64,000 bases of DNA. Origin: JAGLOK01 sp963677605 (GTDB lineage: Bacteria > Bacillota > Clostridia > Christensenellales > UMGS416). The position numbers and the translations under genes are program-made. Of this stretch, positions 34,095 to 42,859 are shown piece by piece. The stretch lies in NCBI GenBank assembly GCA_963677605.2, contig CAXXDX010000004.1, forward strand, positions 1-64,000, in the 5' to 3' direction. The number at the start of each line of letters is the position of its first letter. Position 1 is the first letter of the stretch. The notes beneath the pieces are model-generated. The model worked only from the letters and a program-made list of their open reading frames with translations, had not been told where the DNA came from and ran no database searches.

Positions 34095-35549
34095 TTAATT
34101 ATAAGCGAAAAAGTCGTCTTTTTTCAAGAGCTGTGAGTCAATCTTGTCTATATAATGCGATATTGACTTATTATTATAGAATCTACTGTGATAATTTTCT
34201 TCATAATACATTCTTTTAGAAACAGCCCCAGCACCAAGCGCTATGAGATTATGAGTTTCCTCCATTATATCTATGTTATATATGCAGTCCATTTCCTTAT
34301 GTGCGTATCCCACGTTTTCTAAATTGCCGGACATATACTTCTGTCTGTACATATAATAAGGATGCATACCCATCTTATAGGCTCTTTCCTGTGCCAGTTC
34401 CACCATTTCATTTATAGTCTGTTCATCTGTGAATTCGTAATTTTTTATATTTTCTTTTAACTTTGATGCACGCTTCACAGCTAGTGTGTGGATTGTTAGG
34501 TTATCGGGATTTAGTTTTTCAATTTCGCTAAGAGTATTTTTTATTGAGTCTAATGTTTCACCTTCAAGCCCTAAGATCAAATCCATGTTAATTATAAAAT
34601 TAAACTTTCTTGCCATCTCAAAGGCTTCTTTTATATCATCTGAATTATGAGGTCTTTTCATCCTTTTTAAGGTGTCATCGTTCATTGACTGTGGATTAAT
34701 GCTAATTCGGTTTACACCTTTACTCTCCAGCATTTCAAGCATTTCAATGCTTATCGTATCAGGTCTCCCAGCTTCAACTGTAAACTCTATTCCTTTTTCA
34801 AACTCTACAGTGTTGATTATTTCTTCCAGGTAGTCTTTGTCTATTGAAGTCGGAGTACCTCCTCCTATATAAATGCTCCGCAAAGATTTTTCTGACTTTT
34901 TTCTCCAAGCATTAAACCACTTAATTTCTTTTTTTAAAGCTTGGGTATATTCATTAAGCGGAGCTTTTTGTTTTGACATATCAAAGCTTATAAATGAGCA
35001 ATATTCGCATCTTGTGGGGCAAAATGGTATGCCGATATATAAATCCACACTTGTAAGTTTATCTTTCTCGTAATAAATCTTCTGCACATCTATTATATTT
35101 TCAATCAACTCAAGTTTTTTGTCAGAAACATCATAGTCATTTTTAAGCAGATTGTGAGCATTGCCACAGCTTTCATAATCAAGCATTCTGTAAAGCTGAG
35201 TCGGACGTATTCCTGTAAGTGCGCCCCACGGAAGTTCTTTCTTTGTTATCTGCTTTATCATCTTATAAAACGCAAGCATTGCCGAACGCTTAAGCATTCG
35301 CTTATACTCAACTTCAGTTAATATCTCTTTAGGATAAAATTCAAACTTAAAATCTTTTTTTATCACACCTTCAATAAAAGATGTCTTTTCAATCCAACTA
35401 TTCTTATCTTCTTCAATATGCTCATGCATAAATGTAATATCTGCATTTTCTGATTCATTTAAAATAATCTTCTCAAAATTATAAAATAGCCGTATTATGT
35501 CGGCTATATCTTTGCTTATCTTAGGTGTATTTGATATAAGTTTAATCAT
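34095..35549 (-). CDS. hemZ: Coproporphyrinogen III dehydrogenase-like radical SAM protein HemZ
   Basis: 484-residue radical SAM enzyme of the HemZ subgroup, which has an extended N-terminal domain (1-160) before the radical SAM core. The cluster motif is IPFCPTRCEYCSFIS (CxxxCxxC, about 173-187), followed by YIGGGTPTS and the SAM-binding EAGRPDT. No other haem biosynthesis gene is in the window, so the substrate stays uncertain. The start overlaps the dtd stop by 4 bases. Confidence 0.9.
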   Translation of the reverse strand: MIKLISNTPKISKDIADIIRLFYNFEKIILNESENADITFMHEHIEEDKNSWIEKTSFIEGVIKKDFKFEFYPKEILTEVEYKRMLKRSAMLAFYKMIKQITKKELPWGALTGIRPTQLYRMLDYESCGNAHNLLKNDYDVSDKKLELIENIIDVQKIYYEKDKLTSVDLYIGIPFCPTRCEYCSFISFDMSKQKAPLNEYTQALKKEIKWFNAWRKKSEKSLRSIYIGGGTPTSIDKDYLEEIINTVEFEKGIEFTVEAGRPDTISIEMLEMLESKGVNRISINPQSMNDDTLKRMKRPHNSDDIKEAFEMARKFNFIINMDLILGLEGETLDSIKNTLSEIEKLNPDNLTIHTLAVKRASKLKENIKNYEFTDEQTINEMVELAQERAYKMGMHPYYMYRQKYMSGNLENVGYAHKEMDCIYNIDIMEETHNLIALGAGAVSKRMYYEENYHSRFYNNKSISHYIDKIDSQLLKKDDFFAYN

Positions 35550-35998
35550 TTTCTAGTATCTTTGCTGTTTAAAATTATTGTTACCGGGCCGTCATTTAAA
35601 AGTCCTACTTTCATATCAGCTCCGAATACTCCTGTTCCGACTTCTATACCGTTATTTCTAACTTTGTTTACAACGTCAATATACAGCTTATCTGCTTTTT
35701 CAGGTTCTTCTGCATTTGTAAAACTTGGTCTGTTGCCTTTTCTGGTTTTTGCAAGAAGAGTAAACTGCGAAACTATTATCATCTTACCGTTTACTTCCTT
35801 GATAGAAAGGTTCATCTTGTCTTCATCATCTGTAAAAACTCTAAGATTTGTCAGCTTTTTTGCAATATACTCGGCGTCACTTTCTGTATCTCCTTTTTCG
35901 CAGCCAAGAAGTACAAGATAACCGTTTTCTATTTCAGATATGGTCTTTCCTTCAACTGATACGCTTGCTGAACTTACTCTTTGTACGACTGCTATCAA
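35546..35998 (-). CDS. dtd: D-aminoacyl-tRNA deacylase
   Basis: 150-residue enzyme that hydrolyses D-aminoacyl-tRNAs. The start MIAVVQRVSSASVSVEG, the SQFTL motif (about 78-82) and the C-terminal NDGPVTI motif are all present and form the cross-dimer active site. It follows rel directly, the common Firmicutes order. Confidence 0.96.
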   Translation of the reverse strand: MIAVVQRVSSASVSVEGKTISEIENGYLVLLGCEKGDTESDAEYIAKKLTNLRVFTDDEDKMNLSIKEVNGKMIIVSQFTLLAKTRKGNRPSFTNAEEPEKADKLYIDVVNKVRNNGIEVGTGVFGADMKVGLLNDGPVTIILNSKDTRK

Positions 35999-38149
35999 TT
36001 AAGATGTCCTCCTGTATACATTTATACAGCCTTCCATCTGCCTAAGCTTTGTAATTAAGTTTTCAAGCTGGTCAGTGTTAGATATAGTAACTCTCAAATC
36101 AATCTTTGATATGCCGTCAGAAAGAACTGTGCCGTTAAATTTCGAAAGCGAAATACCCAGCGATTGTATTGCATTTGAAATCTGTACTATTATTCCCGGA
36201 GAATCCACAAATCTAAGGCTAAGTCTAGCACTGTATTTACCTTGCTGCGCGCCTTCCCATTCCACTTCTATAAACCTTGGATCATCTTTAGGTAAGTTAG
36301 TTACATTATAACAGTCACTTCTGTGTATTGAAACGCCCCGTCCTCTTGTTATATAGCCGGTTATAGCATCGCCCTGTACGGGATTGCAGCACTGTGAAAA
36401 TCTAACCAGCATATTTTTCTGGCCCTTTACAATAACACCATTTGACGATGTGTTTTCTTTTTTAACCTTTACAAGCTGAATTTCTTCTTCATTTGAAACT
36501 TCTTCTTTGTGTTCATCTCTATATTTTGTAAGTAAATATGTTATTACCTGTCCTGTAGCTATGCCACCGTATCCTACTGCAGCATACAAATCATCTATAG
36601 TTTTAAATGTATTTTTGTCACAATAGCTTTGCAGCCATTCCTTTTCAAATAAATCATTAGCTGAGACATTATGCTTTTTTGCTGCTTCTTCGAGCATATG
36701 CCTTCCCTTTTCGATATTTTCTTCTTTACCTTCTTTTTTAAAGTAAGACCTTATTTTGCTTCTGGCATGGGGAGTTTTTGCTATATTAAGCCAATCACGG
36801 CTTGGTTTTCCGCTGTTAGATGTAATAATAGAAACTATATCACCCGTTTTAAGCTCAGTATCTATAGGTACCATTTTGCTGTTTACCTTCGCACCTACAC
36901 ACTTATTTCCTACAGCTGAGTGAATTCTATATGCAAAATCAAGAGGTGTCGCACCTGAAGACAGGTTTAAAACATCGCCTTTTGGTGTAAACACAAACAC
37001 TTCATCCGAATATAAATCAAGCTTTACAGTATCCATAAACTCAGTTGGATCGTTTGATTCACTTTGCCATTCAAGAATCTGTCTGAGCCAGCTTAGCTTA
37101 GAGTCAAGACTTCCGTTGGTATTTCCGCCTTCTTTATACTTCCAATGAGCAGCGATACCATATTCCGCCGTTCTATGCATATCTTTTGTGCGTATCTGCA
37201 CTTCAAAAGGCACCCCATGCTCTCCCATTAAAGTTGTGTGGAGAGATTGATAAAGGTTTGGTTTAGGCATTGCGATATAATCTTTAAATCTGCCAGGTAT
37301 CGGTGTCCAAATTGTATGAGCAAGTCCTAAAACAGCATAACAGTCCTTCACGTCCTTAACTATTACACGTATAGCAGTTAAATCATAGATTTGATCAAAC
37401 GGCTTATTCTGGCTTATCATCTTGTTATATATGCTGTAAAAATGTTTAGGACGGCCTTCAATGCTGCCTTCAACATTATGATCTCGCATAGCTTTTTTAA
37501 TAGTCTCAATCTTTTTCTCAATTATATCTTCGCGTTCCTGACGCTTAAGAGCTACCTTGCGAGCCAAATCTGCATAATCATCCGGATGAAGGTAGTAAAA
37601 CGCAAGATCTTCAAGCTCCCATTTGATTTTAAAAATTCCCAAGCGGTGTGCTAGAGGCGCATATATTTCCAGCGTTTCCCGAGAAACGTCGTTTTGAGCT
37701 TGTCTTCCTCTGTATCTTAATGTGCGCATATTGTGAAGACGGTCAGCTAGTTTAATAAGTATTACTCGTATATCATCCGCCATTGCAAGAAGCATTTTTC
37801 TTAGGTTTTCTGCCTGCCGTTCTTCATGCGATGATATTTCAATTTTGCTGATTTTAGTCACTCCGTTAACAAGCATGGCAATCTCTTCACCAAACTCATT
37901 TTTAATATCTTCTATTGTAACTTCCGTATCTTCTGCAACATCATGTAAATATCCCGCGGCAATTGTTGCAGTGTCTAAACCCATCTCATATATGATTTCT
38001 GCAACATTGCTTGGATGTATAAAATATGGTTCTCCGGACTTTCTTTTCTGTCCTTCATGCGCTTTTAAGGCAAGATTATGTGCACGCTTAATAATTTCAG
38101 CGTTTTCCTTAGAATATCCGGACATTATTTTGTTTAATATTGCGTCCAA
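35999..38149 (-). CDS. rel: Bifunctional (p)ppGpp synthetase/hydrolase Rel
   Basis: 716-residue long RSH protein. The N-terminal HD hydrolase domain (GYLHDVAEDTEV, about 65-76) and the synthetase domain (about 240-350) are both intact. The latter contains RFKDYIAMPKPNLYQSLHTT, whose RxKD motif is typical of bifunctional Rel, and EVQIRTKDMHRTAEYGIAAHW. TGS (about 385-445) and ACT (about 640-716) regulatory domains complete it. It lies 1 base after recJ. The apt gene often found between recJ and rel is missing. Confidence 0.96.
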   Translation of the reverse strand: MDAILNKIMSGYSKENAEIIKRAHNLALKAHEGQKRKSGEPYFIHPSNVAEIIYEMGLDTATIAAGYLHDVAEDTEVTIEDIKNEFGEEIAMLVNGVTKISKIEISSHEERQAENLRKMLLAMADDIRVILIKLADRLHNMRTLRYRGRQAQNDVSRETLEIYAPLAHRLGIFKIKWELEDLAFYYLHPDDYADLARKVALKRQEREDIIEKKIETIKKAMRDHNVEGSIEGRPKHFYSIYNKMISQNKPFDQIYDLTAIRVIVKDVKDCYAVLGLAHTIWTPIPGRFKDYIAMPKPNLYQSLHTTLMGEHGVPFEVQIRTKDMHRTAEYGIAAHWKYKEGGNTNGSLDSKLSWLRQILEWQSESNDPTEFMDTVKLDLYSDEVFVFTPKGDVLNLSSGATPLDFAYRIHSAVGNKCVGAKVNSKMVPIDTELKTGDIVSIITSNSGKPSRDWLNIAKTPHARSKIRSYFKKEGKEENIEKGRHMLEEAAKKHNVSANDLFEKEWLQSYCDKNTFKTIDDLYAAVGYGGIATGQVITYLLTKYRDEHKEEVSNEEEIQLVKVKKENTSSNGVIVKGQKNMLVRFSQCCNPVQGDAITGYITRGRGVSIHRSDCYNVTNLPKDDPRFIEVEWEGAQQGKYSARLSLRFVDSPGIIVQISNAIQSLGISLSKFNGTVLSDGISKIDLRVTISNTDQLENLITKLRQMEGCINVYRRTS

Positions 38150-38150
38150 A

Positions 38151-40490
38151 TTAATTACCTGCCTGCATCTTAATATATGTTTCGCTTTTAGTTATATCAG
38201 CTTTATTTTTATTTGTCAGCATAATTTTTTTATCAGAGATATTATATTTCACAAGTCCGCACTCCCTGAATATTCTTAGAGCAGCCCTTGCTTCCCAAAG
38301 CTTAATATTATCGCTTCCCTCAATAAATTCCAAAAAGTTTCCTGCCAGTATTGATTGCTTTAAATTAACAAATATTTCTCTTAGCCTGTTTACATTCAGA
38401 TTAAAATCTCTGTTCATTTTTTTATTATCACTAATTATATACACTTTGCCTTTTGGACGCAATGAATTAAACATATTAGAGATATCAAAATTTGAAATAA
38501 CAAAAATATTGTCATAATCTATAAATTTAAGCATTTCAAAATCGGGTGCAATGACTAAAGTGTTGTAATTAACTTTCTCTTCTTCAATGTAGCTAAATCT
38601 AACATCAAAACTTTCATACACATCCGGTATTTGATTTTTAATATTAATTACACTATCTTTATCCACTGCCAATATCAAATTAGAAAATAAACATTTTGAC
38701 GCTATTTCTCTTAGCTGTGTATAATCGCACATTATATATTCTTTTTGTTTGTTCCCATACAACCCTTGAGAGATACTTAAATTAAATCTATCATTTTTAT
38801 TTTTATAAAAATCATTTATAGACTCATTTGATGTTTTAATATCATGTATTTGAGCTTGAACTGATATTCTGCCGTTCCACTCATTTTTCTGAACAGAAAT
38901 AATAGCATCGTATTTTAATGTATCTTCCAGAATGATATTGTTTGAAAAAGCAACTGCAGGAATTTTATTTACTTCATTATTGATAGTGCATCTAAAATGG
39001 TTTTTATCACTGCCTATTTTTTTATAATCAGATACCGTTATATTTTTCAGAAGAAAAACAGGAGCCTTATTTCCTTTCCCAAACGGTTCCAGTTTCTCGA
39101 TATCTTCTATTATTTTCGAATCTATATCACTGGTTGAGGCTTTAATATCGTATTCAAGCTTTGGAATAAATAATGTATTATCATATTTCTCAAGACAGTT
39201 TTCGAACGAGTTTTTAAAATTCGCTAAGTTTTCCGGGCTAAGGCTCAGTCCTGCGGCCATAAAATGCCCTCCAAAATGAGAAACATATTCTTTGCAGCTG
39301 TCTATAGCCTCGTGTATGTTTATTCCGTCTATGCTTCTTGCAGAGCCTACAAGCTCATCTCCATTTAAAGTAAATAATATAACCGGTCTGTGATACCTGT
39401 TTTTAATCTTAGAGGCGGCTATACCCAATACGCCCTGATGCCAGCTTTCATCATATAATATTATAGATTTTGTTTTTGATAAGTCTAAATCTTTTATCTT
39501 TTCTATAGCACTCAGAAAAGTATCTTTTTCTATTTTTCTGCGGTTATAGTTGTCATGAGCCAGAATAGCTGCAGTTTCCTGTGGCAAAGAAGATGCGCCT
39601 GTAAATAGCTCAACACATTTATCTGCCGCATCAATTCGTCCTGCAGCGTTTATTGTAGGAGCTATTGTATATGATATATCATCAGCCTTTATCTCTTTTT
39701 TGTTTTCAAAACATTCCTTAACAAGAAATTCTATATTTTTATTTGTCCCCTGATTAATTTTTCTAAGTCCCATTTTAACCAGTGCACGATTTTCTCCAGT
39801 TAAATCCACCATGTCAGCAACTGTTGCTATAGCAGCCAAGTCACAGCTTTCATAATAAATACCGTCATCAAATAAAACACACATAAGTTTCATTGCGACA
39901 GCTGCGCCGCATAAATTGTGCTGTGATTCATCATTTGATAATTTTGGATTCACTATTATCGCCTGAGGAAGCGCTTCTCCGGGCAAATGATGGTCTGTAA
40001 CTATCACATCAATTCCGTTTTCTATTGCGTAGTTTATTTCCTCTATATTTGATATTCCGCAGTCCACTGTAATTAGAATCGAGCATCCCTGTTCGGCAAA
40101 CAAGTCTATCGCATCATTGTTTAAACCATATCCCTCACTGATTCTGTGAGGGATATAGTAAAAGATATCATCATATCCGAAGCTTTTAAATGCGTTTACA
40201 ACAATTGATGTGCCGCATATGCCATCCGCGTCATAGTCTCCGAAAACAGCGATTTTCTCTCCTGTCATCATAGCTTCTTCTATTCTTTCACAAGCTATAT
40301 CACAATTAGGCAAATCATAATTAGGAGTAATATCATTTATATTATCTCCCAAGAAACTCTCTGTTTTTTTATAGTAAAACCCTCTTGACAATAAAAACTT
40401 TGAGATAATAGGGCTTAGTTTAAAATGCTCTGACATATTCACAGCATCTTCATCTGAAATGTTAAAATTGTTTCGCTTTACATATCTCAT
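38151..40490 (-). CDS. recJ: Single-stranded-DNA-specific exonuclease RecJ
   Basis: 779-residue DHH-family 5'-3' exonuclease for recombination and repair. Motif I is AVFGDYDADGICGTS (about 75-90), the DHH motif is VIVTDHHLPGEA, and DHHA1 includes HFGGHFMAAGLSL. After the OB domain (to about 540) there is a long C-terminal extension of some 220 residues, as in other Firmicutes RecJ. The ATG at 40490 matches the protein start; a TTG at 40499 is closer to a GAGGGG ribosome-site candidate held inside a hairpin. Confidence 0.94.
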   Translation of the reverse strand: MRYVKRNNFNISDEDAVNMSEHFKLSPIISKFLLSRGFYYKKTESFLGDNINDITPNYDLPNCDIACERIEEAMMTGEKIAVFGDYDADGICGTSIVVNAFKSFGYDDIFYYIPHRISEGYGLNNDAIDLFAEQGCSILITVDCGISNIEEINYAIENGIDVIVTDHHLPGEALPQAIIVNPKLSNDESQHNLCGAAVAMKLMCVLFDDGIYYESCDLAAIATVADMVDLTGENRALVKMGLRKINQGTNKNIEFLVKECFENKKEIKADDISYTIAPTINAAGRIDAADKCVELFTGASSLPQETAAILAHDNYNRRKIEKDTFLSAIEKIKDLDLSKTKSIILYDESWHQGVLGIAASKIKNRYHRPVILFTLNGDELVGSARSIDGINIHEAIDSCKEYVSHFGGHFMAAGLSLSPENLANFKNSFENCLEKYDNTLFIPKLEYDIKASTSDIDSKIIEDIEKLEPFGKGNKAPVFLLKNITVSDYKKIGSDKNHFRCTINNEVNKIPAVAFSNNIILEDTLKYDAIISVQKNEWNGRISVQAQIHDIKTSNESINDFYKNKNDRFNLSISQGLYGNKQKEYIMCDYTQLREIASKCLFSNLILAVDKDSVINIKNQIPDVYESFDVRFSYIEEEKVNYNTLVIAPDFEMLKFIDYDNIFVISNFDISNMFNSLRPKGKVYIISDNKKMNRDFNLNVNRLREIFVNLKQSILAGNFLEFIEGSDNIKLWEARAALRIFRECGLVKYNISDKKIMLTNKNKADITKSETYIKMQAGN

Positions 40491-40500
40491 AATATACAAA

Positions 40501-40525
40501 ATACCCCTCTAAAAAAGAGGGGTAT
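40501..40525 (-). terminator. Hairpin between secF and recJ, possible terminator or RBS-covering structure
   Basis: On the minus strand, a 9-bp stem ATACCCCTC (40525-40517) with GAGGGGTAT (40509-40501) and a 7-base T-rich loop is followed by TTTTG. It lies 10 bases after the secF stop and 10 bases before the recJ ATG. The second arm carries the only purine-rich ribosome-site candidate for recJ. Confidence 0.65.
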
Positions 40526-40535
40526 TAATTTCAGT

Positions 40536-41450
40536 TTAAGCTTTTTTCTTTTTTCTAATCGCTTTCTTTTCTTTCATTTTTCTCTCCAGATTATGCAGTG
40601 CAACCCAAAGCGGGCTTGCTATAAAGATTGAAGAGTATGTTCCGCTTAATATACCAACTATTAACGGAAGCGCAAATTCTTTAATTGACTGAACTCCGAA
40701 AATATAAAGAGCTGTTATTGTAAACAAAGTAGTAATTGATGTATTTAACGACCTGACTATTGTTTCACTTACTGATTTGTCAACAATTTTTGATCTGTTG
40801 ATAGAATGCTGGAAGCGCTTTGAGTTTTCTCTTATCCTGTCAAACACAACGATTGTATCGTTTATGGAGTAACCGACAATTGTAAGAACCGCCGCAATAA
40901 ATGATGAATTAACTCTTGTTCTGAAAATCAAAACCATAGCCGACATTATAAGTGCATCATGTATCAATGCTACCAATGCTGAAAAGCCGGAAAGAAGTTC
41001 GAATCGAATCCAAATATATATGAGTACTCCACCACATGCTATAAGTATTGACATTATAGTTTTATAAAGCAGTTCGCTTCCTGCGGTTGCGCCTACGCGG
41101 TCAATGCTTTCAATCACAGCTTCAGGATACTTTTCCTGAATGCGTACCATTATATTCTGGCGCACTGTGTTTTGTGCTTCAGGATCAACATCTCTGTCCT
41201 GAATCTTTATCTCAGCTTTTGTGTCTTCTGAAACTGCAACAGCATAGTCTGTAGTTGCATATTCAGCTGTAGCATCTTTTACTACATCAAGGTCGAATCC
41301 TTCACCGACTTCGATTGTTAAAACTGTTCCGCCTGTAAAATCAATACCGAAGTTAAAACCTACAGTCAATAGCATCATAAGCCCTGCAAGGATTATGATT
41401 ATGGAAGCCGCAGCGAAGAATTTTGCATTATTCATTACTTTAATATTCAT
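40536..41450 (-). CDS. secF: Protein translocase subunit SecF
   Basis: 304-residue membrane protein with six predicted helices and a periplasmic-type loop after the first. The start includes FNFGIDFTGGTVLTIEV, and the family motif GYSINDTIVVFDRIREN lies near 192-208. With SecD it uses the proton motive force to finish protein export. It lies 2 bases after secD. Confidence 0.95.
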   Translation of the reverse strand: MNIKVMNNAKFFAAASIIIILAGLMMLLTVGFNFGIDFTGGTVLTIEVGEGFDLDVVKDATAEYATTDYAVAVSEDTKAEIKIQDRDVDPEAQNTVRQNIMVRIQEKYPEAVIESIDRVGATAGSELLYKTIMSILIACGGVLIYIWIRFELLSGFSALVALIHDALIMSAMVLIFRTRVNSSFIAAVLTIVGYSINDTIVVFDRIRENSKRFQHSINRSKIVDKSVSETIVRSLNTSITTLFTITALYIFGVQSIKEFALPLIVGILSGTYSSIFIASPLWVALHNLERKMKEKKAIRKKKKA

Positions 41451-41452
41451 GC

Positions 41453-42715
41453 TTAAACCTCCTCATCAACTTTATAGTTAGTAGTGTAAAGCTTTGGATT
41501 TTTAACTTCCAGAGCAATTAAACATCTTAGTAGGAACTTTGTTACAACAAGTGCTGTAAACATAGACACAATAATACCTATTGTCAAAGTATATGCAAAT
41601 CCTTTTATAGCTCCAGTTCCAAAATACATAAGAACGAAGGCTACGATAAGTGTTGTAATATTAGCATCAGCAATTGTCCTTAATGCTTTTTTAAATCCTG
41701 ATTCAACAGAAGTTCTCATCGTTTTTCCCATTCTGAGCTCTTCTTTGATTCTTTCAAATATAATTACGTTTGCATCAACTGCCATACCCACACCCAAGAT
41801 AATACCTGCAAATCCCGGAAGTGTTAACTGTACTCCCGCTATTGCAATCACATATACCACTATTATTAGGTAAATTGTAAGTGCAATTGAAGCAACAAAT
41901 CCAGACAGTCTATAAAATATTATTAGGAATAGGAATAACAGGCAAATTCCCACAACGCCAGCAATCAAGCTTGTATTTAATGCATTCTCACCGAGAGTTG
42001 CGCTGATAGTTCTCATTTCAAGCTGTTCAAGCTCAATCGGAAGCGCGCCGCTTTCTATCTGCATTGCAAGTGTTTCAGCCCATGCTTGGCTTCCGTCTCC
42101 GCCCGAAATACGTCCTTCGCCTGTAGCAATAACTTCTTCAACAACCGGATCTGATATTGATTTTCCGTCAAGATAAATGCTTATTACCTGACCTTTAAAT
42201 TCAGCAGTAGCAGTTCCGAATGCCTGGGCCGCTTCGTTTGTTAACTTGAAAAATACAGCCCATGTGTTGCCTTCACCTGAAATAGTACTTGCAACAGCTC
42301 TTTCAATATCGCTGCCTTCCATGATAACAACACCATCAGGTCCGATAAATTCCAGCTTTGCCGGTTCCCCCAAAATGCTGGCTACAACATTGGGATCCGC
42401 GACATCGGGAATCTCAATACGGATTCTTTTTGATTCTCTTGCTATAGTAGCTTCTGTATAACCTTGAGCATCAAGTCTGTTTCTTAAAACCTCAACTGCT
42501 GTTGACATTTTTTCTTCAAAATATTCCACATCCGTATTCTTGGCTTCGTATGTTATATACATACCTCCGCGCAAATCCAAGCCTTGTTTTATAGCTTTTG
42601 ACATAGGCAGCAAATCATAAACTCCTACCTCTAGTCCTGCGAACGCAAGATATGCAAGAAATGCACTTAACAAAACTATAATCGACAAAGCGATAATGCT
42701 TGTCCGTTTCTTCAT
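41453..42715 (-). CDS. secD: Protein translocase subunit SecD
   Basis: 420-residue six-helix export factor. It includes GLDLRGGMYITYEA (about 45-58), a large extracytoplasmic region (60-245) and the motif GFAGIILGVGMAVDANVIIFERIKEEL. It is shorter than E. coli SecD, normal for Firmicutes with split SecD/SecF. The ribosome site is TTTGGAGGA. No yajC accompanies it here. Confidence 0.95.
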   Translation of the reverse strand: MKKRTSIIALSIIVLLSAFLAYLAFAGLEVGVYDLLPMSKAIKQGLDLRGGMYITYEAKNTDVEYFEEKMSTAVEVLRNRLDAQGYTEATIARESKRIRIEIPDVADPNVVASILGEPAKLEFIGPDGVVIMEGSDIERAVASTISGEGNTWAVFFKLTNEAAQAFGTATAEFKGQVISIYLDGKSISDPVVEEVIATGEGRISGGDGSQAWAETLAMQIESGALPIELEQLEMRTISATLGENALNTSLIAGVVGICLLFLFLIIFYRLSGFVASIALTIYLIIVVYVIAIAGVQLTLPGFAGIILGVGMAVDANVIIFERIKEELRMGKTMRTSVESGFKKALRTIADANITTLIVAFVLMYFGTGAIKGFAYTLTIGIIVSMFTALVVTKFLLRCLIALEVKNPKLYTTNYKVDEEV

Positions 42716-42744
42716 CTAAGTCCTCCAAATTATAATACCAATTT

Positions 42745-42779
42745 ATTATACAGACACTGCATATTCCAGTCAATGTCTG
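42745..42779 (-). promoter_or_regulatory. secDF promoter with inverted repeat
   Basis: The minus-strand -35 box TTGACT (42773-42768) and consensus -10 TATAAT (42750-42745) have a 17-base spacer. An inverted repeat CAGACA (42751-42756) and TGTCTG (42774-42779) brackets the spacer and -35 box, a possible operator. Confidence 0.65.
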
Positions 42780-42803
42780 GTTTTATTTTTTTACATTGCG
42801 TAA

Positions 42804-42839
42804 AAATAAGGCAATCAGCTCAAGCTTTTTGCCTTATTT
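42804..42839 (-). terminator. Terminator after ftsZ
   Basis: On the minus strand, an 11-bp stem AAATAAGGCAA (42839-42829) with TTGCCTTATTT (42814-42804) and a 14-base loop is followed by a T-run. It closes the division cluster about 20 bases after ftsZ, so secDF is a separate unit. Confidence 0.85.
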
Positions 42840-42859
42840 AATAGGTAACTAAGCTCTTA

